Below are positions 6,399-12,087 of a stretch of 14,409 nucleotides of DNA, one piece after another. This DNA is from Methylocystaceae bacterium (GTDB lineage Bacteria; Pseudomonadota; Alphaproteobacteria; Rhizobiales; Beijerinckiaceae), in contig PLZT01000283.1 of NCBI GenBank assembly GCA_003152255.1, forward strand, positions 17,416-31,824, written 5' to 3'. The translations under genes were made by a program, and so were the position numbers. The notes beneath the pieces were generated by a model. That model did not search any database. It worked only from the letters and a program-made list of their open reading frames with translations, and was not told the origin of the DNA. How positions within the stretch are numbered: the stretch's first letter is position 1; every line of letters begins with the position of its first letter.

Positions 6399-9300
6399 CG
6401 GCCTGTCCTTGCTTCTTGCGGCGCGCCAAAAATCCGTGCGCCAAGCTGATGAGCACCGGCAGCAGAAGCAGCGTGGCGGTGGTGGCGAACGCCAACCCGC
6501 CGATGACAGCGCGCCCCAGCGGGGCGTTTTGTTCCGCGGAAAGCGCCATGGGCCCCATTCCGATGATCATCGCCAGCGCCGTCATCAGAACCGGGCGAAA
6601 GCGGGTCGCCCCCGCCGCCGCCGCCGCGTGAATGGGTTCGTCGCCCGCGTCGAGCCGCTCGCGCGCGAAGGCGACGATCAAATTGCTGTTGGCGGTGGCG
6701 ACGCCCATGCACATGATGGCGCCGGTTAGCGCCGGCACGGACAGCGTTGTGCCGGTAAGAAACAACATCCAGACAATGCCGGCGAGAGCCGTCGGCAGAG
6801 CGCAGACGATCAGGAAGGGGTCGAGCCACGACTGGAAGTTCACGACGATCACCAAATAGACAAACAACACGGCGAGCGCCAGTCCAAGGAATAATTGAGT
6901 ATAGGCGCTCTGCATCGTGGAATACTGGCCTCGCAGCACGATTGTCGAAGCCGCCGGCGCCTCATTGCGTGTCTCCTTGAGGATCGCATCGACGTCATCG
7001 GCGACGGCGCCGAGATCCCTCCCTCTCACTCCAGCGTAAATGTCGAACGACGGCTGCGCGTTATAACGGGTGACGATGCCGGCGCTCCAGCCACGCCGCA
7101 GCGCCGCGACGCCCCCCAGAAGCTGCGGCGGATTGCCGGTGAAGACCGGCAGATTGAACAGCGCTTCAAGATCGGTCAGCCAATATTGCGGCTCCATCGC
7201 GACGATCGGATAGGAGACGCCGCTTTTGGTGTCGAGCCAGAAATTCGGCGCGCTCTGAAAACTGCCGGCCAGGGGGGTTTGCAGCGCCAGCGTCACGTCC
7301 TTTTCGGAAAGCCCGACCTCTTGCGCCAGCGTGCGGTCGACGTCGACAAAAAGCGTCGGCAGGTTGTTGGCCTGTTGTATGCGCGGATCGGCGATCCCAG
7401 GCACGCGCGACAGCCGCTCAAATATCTTTTCGATATATGCGCGGTTCTCGGCGCGCTGGACGCCGATCGCCTGAATGTCGAGCGGCGCGGGCAGGCCGAA
7501 GTTGAGAATTTGCGTCACAATGTCGGCGGGCAGCATCGCAAAAGTGGCGCCGGGAAATTCGCGCGGCAGCTTTTCGCGCAACAGCTCCATCATCGGATTG
7601 GAGTTGGAAACCCTGTCCCGGTCGAAAGTGATCATAAGGTCGGCGTCGGTCGCGCCGATCGTGCCGGAGTTATTGTAGCTCATATTGGTGCCGCTGACCG
7701 GCAGTCCAATGTTGTCGACAATGCTGGCGAGCGACCCCTTTGGCAAAATCTCGCGGATTTTTGCCTCGATGCGGTCGCACAGCACGCCGGTCTCCTCGAT
7801 TCGCGTGCCCATCGGCGCGCGCACATGCATTCGTATCTCGTTGCTCTCCGCGTCGGGAAAGAAGTTGCGGCCAAGAAAAGGCGCGAGACAAAGCGACAGC
7901 GCCACCGCCGCCATGAAACCCGCGACGAAGCGGCGTGGCGCCGCCAGCGCGAGCGTCAATAGCCGCGCGTAGGCGCCCACCAAGGCTTCGAAGCGATGTT
8001 CGAAGGCGATCTGAAGGCGCGTCAGCGCCGTCACGAATTTTCCGCGCGGACGCGGGCCGTGCTTCTCTTCCTCGTCCTTCAGCCGCTGCTGCTCGCTGAG
8101 AAAAAAGCGGGCCATGGTTTCAACCAGCGTATAGGTCAGAATATACGAGGCGATCATCGCGAAGACCACGGCCTCGGCGAGCGGCCGGAACAGATAGCCC
8201 GCGACGCCGCCCAGCAACAGCATCGGCGCGAACACGATTATGATGCAGAACAGCGACACTGTCGCCGGCGAGATGATCTCCTTGGCGGCTTTCACAATCG
8301 CGTCGTCGATCTTCTCGCCGGCCTCGAGATGGCGGTTGACGTTTTCAATCGTCACGGTGGCGTCGTCGACCAATATGCCGACCGCGAGCGACAGGCCGCC
8401 CAAGGTCATCACGTTGATCGTTTCGCCAATCGCCGCCAGCGCCGCCAACGCCGCCAGAATCGACAGCGGAATCGAAATAGTGATGATGATCGTCGACCGC
8501 CAACTGCCCAAAAACAGCAGGATCATCAGGCCGGTCAGCGTCGCGGCGATGAGCCCTTCACGAACGACGCTCGTCACCGCGTCCGAGATGAAGGGCGATT
8601 GATCGCCGACGACGGTCAGTTCGACGCCCTCCGGCAGCATCAGGCGAAGCTTGGACAGCATTTTTTTGACGCCCGCGATCACCTCCAGCGTGGAGGCCGA
8701 TCCCGACGTCTGAACCGGCATCAGCACCGCTAGCCCGCCATCCACCCGCACCATATTGGTCTGCGGCGGATTGCCGTTATGCACAAAGCTCACGTCGCGC
8801 AGATAGATAATGGTTCCATCGGCGCGCTTGATCGGCAGATCGTTGAGGGTCTTGATCTGCTCCGGCGCATCATTGATCAAGATATTATATTCGAATTCAC
8901 CGATCTTTTGCGTGCCAACCGGCAGAATCAAATTTTGTCGCGCGATCGTGTCGACGATGTCCTGTGGCTGGAGCCCCAGAGCCTGCAACTTCTCCTGATT
9001 GAGATCGACCCGGACCTGGCGCACCTTGCCGCCATAGGGATAGGGTATCGCCGCGCCTTGAATCGTGGTCAGTTGCGGCCTGAGGAAATTTTGCGCCGTG
9101 TCGTTGAGTTCGACCTCGGTTCGCGTCTTGCTGGACAGGGCAAGCTGGATCACCGGCACGGTCGAGGCGTTATAGACCATGACCTGCGGCGGGTTTATGC
9201 CGGGCGGCAGGTTTTTTAGAACGGTTTGCGAGGCCGCCGAAACCTGCGCCACGGCAAGGTCGATCTTCACATTGGGCTGGAAATAAATCTTCGTGACGCC

Positions 9301-9570
9301 GTAGCCAAAAAAGTTCTGCGATTCAATATGTTCGATATCGTTGACGAGCGTGGTCAGCGCCAGCTCGTAAGGATAGACGACGCGCCCCGACATATCGTCC
9401 GGCGCGAGACCGACATAAGTCCAGATCACGCTGACGACCGGAATGCCGATGGCGGGAAAGATATCGGTCGGAGTTTTCAGCACCGCGATGGTTCCCAGAA
9501 TCAGGATCACCAAGCCGAGGACCATGAAGGTGTATGGGCGCTTGAGCGCAATCAGAACCAGCGCGAGCAT
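6385..9570 (-). CDS. RND efflux permease, inner membrane (AcrB/HAE-like)
   Basis: 1061 aa, the usual RND length; start ATG 9570 with GGGGGAG about 10 nt upstream. It has two homologous halves with about 12 membrane helices. Helix 1 is followed by TPTDIFPAIGIPVVSVIW, typical of the family. Helix 4 carries the proton-relay pair D402-D403 (LAVGILVDDATVTIEN). The helix-10 region reads MGVATANSNLIVAFARE, so Ala960 takes the place of the Lys (K940 in AcrB) of classical drug pumps. I recall this VATANS form from a separate group of RND permeases, so the gene is probably a clade variant and not broken. It is a proton-driven trimeric exporter working with the adaptor and NodT protein downstream. It is first in the operon, with no regulator gene next to it. 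HAE-like rather than metal type, because the CzcA-type D-x5-D-x6-E motif is absent. The substrate is unknown. Confidence 0.93.
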   Translation of the reverse strand: MLALVLIALKRPYTFMVLGLVILILGTIAVLKTPTDIFPAIGIPVVSVIWTYVGLAPDDMSGRVVYPYELALTTLVNDIEHIESQNFFGYGVTKIYFQPNVKIDLAVAQVSAASQTVLKNLPPGINPPQVMVYNASTVPVIQLALSSKTRTEVELNDTAQNFLRPQLTTIQGAAIPYPYGGKVRQVRVDLNQEKLQALGLQPQDIVDTIARQNLILPVGTQKIGEFEYNILINDAPEQIKTLNDLPIKRADGTIIYLRDVSFVHNGNPPQTNMVRVDGGLAVLMPVQTSGSASTLEVIAGVKKMLSKLRLMLPEGVELTVVGDQSPFISDAVTSVVREGLIAATLTGLMILLFLGSWRSTIIITISIPLSILAALAALAAIGETINVMTLGGLSLAVGILVDDATVTIENVNRHLEAGEKIDDAIVKAAKEIISPATVSLFCIIIVFAPMLLLGGVAGYLFRPLAEAVVFAMIASYILTYTLVETMARFFLSEQQRLKDEEEKHGPRPRGKFVTALTRLQIAFEHRFEALVGAYARLLTLALAAPRRFVAGFMAAVALSLCLAPFLGRNFFPDAESNEIRMHVRAPMGTRIEETGVLCDRIEAKIREILPKGSLASIVDNIGLPVSGTNMSYNNSGTIGATDADLMITFDRDRVSNSNPMMELLREKLPREFPGATFAMLPADIVTQILNFGLPAPLDIQAIGVQRAENRAYIEKIFERLSRVPGIADPRIQQANNLPTLFVDVDRTLAQEVGLSEKDVTLALQTPLAGSFQSAPNFWLDTKSGVSYPIVAMEPQYWLTDLEALFNLPVFTGNPPQLLGGVAALRRGWSAGIVTRYNAQPSFDIYAGVRGRDLGAVADDVDAILKETRNEAPAASTIVLRGQYSTMQSAYTQLFLGLALAVLFVYLVIVVNFQSWLDPFLIVCALPTALAGIVWMLFLTGTTLSVPALTGAIMCMGVATANSNLIVAFARERLDAGDEPIHAAAAAGATRFRPVLMTALAMIIGMGPMALSAEQNAPLGRAVIGGLAFATTATLLLLPVLISLAHGFLARRKKQGQADVAL

Positions 9571-10041
9571 ATGGCGAAATTCTCCCCCGCGGGCCTTGAC
9601 GCGGCCGCCTCAAAGCGGCGCCTTGAGCGCATCGAGGCGCTTCTAACATAGCGGGGATTGGCCGGACAATTAAATGATCATTAACAAAATATAATGCCGT
9701 TCGAACGCGCCTCTCGGGGCGAAGGCCGCGACGCGTTATCTCCCAACTCAAAGCTAGCGCGCGCGAACGCGCCCAGCGAAGGCCAGGCATGCCAGGCATG
9801 TGAGCACTCCATCGATCCGCTTCTTTAAAAGGGATGATCGACGAGCGGGCGACCACACGGAGCTGTCAAAAGGCGAAATATCCAGCAACGAACAATGTTG
9901 GTGGTGAATCGCGACAAATATCTCATCATTCGACGCATTAAGTAAGCCGCGGCGCACAAAGACTTCGCGGGCGCGGAAACAGTTTACCGCGCAATAAATG
10001 TTATATTTACTTACAGTTACAAAAACGCCTAAAAATTCGCC
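9571..10041. other. Divergent intergenic region upstream of the efflux operon
   Basis: No convincing gene. It contains the AT-rich stretch 9667-9695 likely to control the efflux operon. It also has a 9-bp exact tandem duplication GCCAGGCAT (9782-9790 and 9791-9799), and a minus-strand open frame at 9957-9754 (GTG start, 67 codons) with no ribosome site. I do not call that frame a gene. AT content rises again from about 9970 toward the plus-strand promoter. Confidence 0.4.
9673..9682. promoter_or_regulatory. Palindrome AATGATCATT, candidate operator of the efflux operon
   Basis: A perfect 10-bp palindrome inside an AT-rich island, 103 nt upstream of the permease start codon. A TATAAT hexamer on the plus strand lies close by (9690-9695), but no matching -35 was found on either strand. 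Position and symmetry suggest a site for a dimeric repressor of the TetR or MarR sort. This is inference only. Confidence 0.3.
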
Positions 10042-10070
10042 TTGAACCGGTTTGTGCGACGCAATATTAT
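10042..10070 (+). promoter_or_regulatory. Sigma70-like promoter for the small plus-strand gene
   Basis: TTGAAC (10042-10047) and TATTAT (10065-10070) are separated by exactly 17 nt within an AT-rich stretch. This is a good housekeeping promoter match. The -35 box overlaps the 8-bp palindrome AACCGGTT (10045-10052), a possible operator. Transcription would start near 10077, leaving a leader of about 160 nt before the preferred ATG at 10236. Confidence 0.55.
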
Positions 10071-10235
10071 ATATTCACGTTTAACAAGCCGTCAGTGAGT
10101 TTCCGCGAGTTTCCTTGCTGCAGCGCGGTGGACTTAGCGATGTGCGTTCGGGACTTGCAAACCGGGGATTCGAGCTGTCTCGATCCTGATCGTTTGTCGC
10201 CAACACCCGAATCGAATCAACTTGAAGGCGATCTC

Positions 10236-10535
10236 ATGATGGAACCTCTATGGCAATGGGTGCGGGAGTGGGACGAGGCCTGCACATACGCGCGGGAATG
10301 CGTTCCCGACCTGTCGTTTTTTGTCCCCCACGAACCCTATTCGGCGCTCGCGAGCATCGCCGGCGCGTGCTTCATCGTTTGGCGGTGGAACGATACGAAG
10401 ATTCGGCGGATTCTTCTTCGCGAGGCTCAAGTCGGGGCGGAGTTCGGCCTTCCCGACATCTCAACCAAGGAACTCACCGCCATCGTCGGGATCGCGCGGG
10501 CCGTTCCTCCGACGTCGGAAAACAAGGCGGCCTGA
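10236..10535 (+). CDS. Hypothetical protein, 99 aa
   Basis: I start it at ATG 10236, preceded by GAAGG (10224-10228) 7 nt upstream; a second ATG follows at once at 10239. The frame is open back to a GTG at 10095 (146 aa), but that start lacks a ribosome site and the added residues look non-natural. The protein begins MMEPLWQWVREWDEACTYAR, Trp-rich and acidic. It continues with FFVPHEPYSALASIAGACFIVWRW, a moderately hydrophobic stretch that could be a buried helix or a weak membrane segment. It ends in a mixed helix region and ENKAA. I do not recognise the family. The promoter at 10042-10070 points at it, and its 3' end converges on the PII gene. Confidence 0.55.
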   Translation: MMEPLWQWVREWDEACTYARECVPDLSFFVPHEPYSALASIAGACFIVWRWNDTKIRRILLREAQVGAEFGLPDISTKELTAIVGIARAVPPTSENKAA

Positions 10536-10579
10536 GCGACATCGACCAAGGCTGTACGCGCGCCGTCGCGCTTTAAGAA

Positions 10580-10603
10580 TTGGGCGCGAGGAGCGTCGCC
10601 CAA
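10580..10603. terminator. Hairpin 1 between convergent genes
   Basis: TTGGGCG (10580-10586) and CGCCCAA (10597-10603) form a perfect 7-bp stem around a 10-nt loop, 45 nt after the stop of the small plus-strand gene. On the minus strand the stem is followed by TTCTTAAA, a poor T-run. It is plausible as part of a bidirectional terminator region for the small gene and the PII gene. Confidence 0.4.
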
Positions 10604-10613
10604 GAAACCCGGA

Positions 10614-10642
10614 GCGCCAACCGAATCGATCCAGGTTGGCGC
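10614..10642. terminator. Hairpin 2 between convergent genes
   Basis: GCGCCAACC (10614-10622) and GGTTGGCGC (10634-10642) form a perfect 9-bp stem around an 11-nt loop. It lies 64 nt downstream of the PII stop codon on the minus strand and 79 nt downstream of the small gene on the plus strand. T-runs are weak on both sides. The stability and the convergent position favour a transcript end or a 3'-end-protecting structure. Confidence 0.45.
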
Positions 10643-10705
10643 GCGAGTTTCGCCGCGCCGCTTAAAGGTCGCGGTCGCCCGTCGGACACGGCTGAATCTT
10701 CGGCT

Positions 10706-11044
10706 TCACACCGCTTCGCCATCGAGCTCGCCAGTGCGGATCCGAGCCACTTTCTCAACGTCTTGGACATAAATCTTGCCATCGCCGAGCTGTCCGGTCC
10801 GGGCTTCCTTCAGTATCGTCTCGAATACTTTCTCGGCGTGCTCATTGGCGACAAGCACCTCGACCTTGAGTTTTGGAATGAACTTCACTTCATATTCCGG
10901 GCCGCGATAGACCGCGCCTTGACCTCTTTGGCGTCCATAGCCCTGAACTTGAGTCACGGTGAGCCCGGAAACGCCGATCGCATTGAGCGCGTCCCTCACT
11001 TCGTTGAGCCTGAACGGCTTGATGATCGCGGTAATTTGTTTCAT
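10706..11044 (-). CDS. PII-family nitrogen/energy signalling protein, likely PII-NG type
   Basis: 112 aa from ATG 11044 (MKQITAIIKPFRLNEV), the standard PII length. The open frame runs further upstream, but this start aligns exactly with GlnB. Using E. coli GlnB numbering, Q39, Y51, K58, G87, G89, K90, R101 and R103 are all present, so ATP/ADP and 2-oxoglutarate binding and Tyr51 uridylylation are possible. Two classic signatures each deviate once. The T-loop reads Y-R-G-P-E-Y with Pro49 instead of Ala/Ser. The B-loop reads T-x3-GDGKI-Y with Tyr92 instead of Phe/Trp. It follows a metal-type RND permease and a response regulator on the same strand, the setting described for the PII-NG subgroup. 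No amtB, glnA or nadE-type partner is in the window. PII family certain; subgroup and partner inferred. The ribosome site is weak. Confidence 0.93.
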   Translation of the reverse strand: MKQITAIIKPFRLNEVRDALNAIGVSGLTVTQVQGYGRQRGQGAVYRGPEYEVKFIPKLKVEVLVANEHAEKVFETILKEARTGQLGDGKIYVQDVEKVARIRTGELDGEAV

Positions 11045-11310
11045 TGGGTCTCGCTCGCTCGTTTTCCGTGCTCGATGTCCAGATTGCGCCACACTCGCCG
11101 TTTTCGCAAGAACGCCCACGCTCCGCGCGACGGAGTTACTGTTTAATATCAGCGCGAAACGCCATTGTCCGACGGGAACCGACTTCCTCCCGGCGATGCG
11201 GCTAGCGCGATTTCCACTCGGATGGAATCTTCCGAGCGATAAGAACACGCGCAAAATCAAAATCCCGGAGCCAGTTCCGGTCGCGAAAGTCCGCCATCGC
11301 GCAACTTGCT
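11045..11310. other. 266-nt gap between the response-regulator gene and the PII gene
   Basis: The gap is long enough for a separate PII promoter. I found no sigma54 site with the required GG-N10-GC spacing and only weak sigma70-like hexamers. It does hold a small hairpin just after the response-regulator gene (11265-11280). PII may therefore be transcribed both from the upstream genes and from its own promoter. Confidence 0.35.
11265..11280 (-). terminator. Weak hairpin with T-rich tail after the response-regulator gene
   Basis: Read on the minus strand, CCGGA and TCCGG pair around a 6-nt loop and are followed by GATTTTGATTTT. The 5-bp stem is short and the T-tract interrupted, so at best it is an attenuating terminator between the response-regulator and PII genes. 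Confidence 0.3.
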
Positions 11311-11901
11311 CTAGGGGTCGATGAGACCCAAAATCGTCGCCTTGACGGCCGCCTCGACACGGGTGTGCACTCCCAATTTAGATTGAGCGTTGTCGATATG
11401 GAACTCCACGGTTCTCTTGGCAATGCACATTATTTCGGCGATCTCGTCGCGCGTCTTGCCGCGCGCGACCCACGTCAAGGCTTCGATTTCACGTTCGCTC
11501 ATCGTATCGCCCGTCCGTCTTCCAAGGCGCAGGCGCGCGACGCCGGCGAGCCGCGCGTCGATGATCGTTTGCAGAATGTCGAAGTCGATCGGCTTTTTGA
11601 CGTAATCGTCCGCCCCGAGGGATCGACCGGCGATTTCGCTTTCATAATCGCTGAGGCCGGTCACGAAGATAAAAGGAACCTTCGCCAAATCCGCCGAAAT
11701 CTCGTTCAGCCGTTCCAACACTTCAAAGCCCGACATTTCCGGCATGTTGACGTCGGCGAGAACCAGATCGACTTTCATTTCCTGGAGCATGGAAAGTCCC
11801 GACCGGCCGTTATGGGCCACGGCGACGTCAAAGCCACGCTCCTTCAACTCCTCGCTGATCAGCGAGGCGCATTCGGAGTCGTCTTCGATGCAGAGGATCA
11901 T
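11311..11901 (-). CDS. Response regulator, REC domain plus LuxR/GerE-type DNA-binding domain
   Basis: 196 aa from ATG 11901, chosen because MILCIEDD begins the receiver domain directly. The frame is open upstream to ATG 11976 (221 aa) and to a TTG at 12066, but those residues look unstructured and none of the starts has a strong ribosome site. REC domain, about 1-118: acidic pair D7-D8, phospho-acceptor D50 (LVLADVNMPEMSG), T81 and K103 (DYVKKP), a full active site. LuxR-type helix-turn-helix, about 133-193: MSEREIEALTWVARGKTRDE, then IAKRTVEFHIDNAQSKLGV. Phosphorylation by an unseen histidine kinase should switch DNA binding. It lies downstream of the metal permease and upstream of PII on the same strand, so it may regulate this locus. 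The family is certain, the target inferred. Confidence 0.9.
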   Translation of the reverse strand: MILCIEDDSECASLISEELKERGFDVAVAHNGRSGLSMLQEMKVDLVLADVNMPEMSGFEVLERLNEISADLAKVPFIFVTGLSDYESEIAGRSLGADDYVKKPIDFDILQTIIDARLAGVARLRLGRRTGDTMSEREIEALTWVARGKTRDEIAEIMCIAKRTVEFHIDNAQSKLGVHTRVEAAVKATILGLIDP

Positions 11902-12087
11902 GCGCCGCGCCGTGCCCTCGGCACCGCCATCCCCGGTCTCCGCGCGCCGACATGAAACGTCTTGCAAGGATGTCATGCCGCGAGAACTCGCGCGCGCCTG
12001 GGCGTGGCCGCCCGCGCTTCGAGCTGTTTGTCGCCGCGCGGCGTCATTCGCTTTCCCTTCCGTCAAGATTTGCAGACCAAACGCCCA

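Noticed and set aside
6895..8733. Plus-strand Arg/His-rich open frames inside the RND permease gene
   Set aside because: Antisense shadows of a clear 1061-residue RND permease.
9782..9799. 9-bp tandem duplication GCCAGGCAT, possible CRISPR-like or target-site duplication
   Set aside because: Only two adjacent copies, no spacers and no element between them; most likely replication slippage.
9754..9957. Minus-strand 67-codon open frame upstream of the efflux operon
   Set aside because: GTG start without a ribosome site and no recognisable family. It could be a decayed fragment, but nothing supports a functional gene.
11045..11260. N-terminal extension of the PII frame to 184 codons
   Set aside because: Residue 1 of MKQITAIIKPF aligns exactly with GlnB. 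The extension has no PII-like sequence and lies in an intergenic region.
11045..11310. Sigma54 (NtrC-type) promoter expected in front of a PII gene
   Set aside because: No GG-N10-GC pair with the needed spacing was found on the minus strand.
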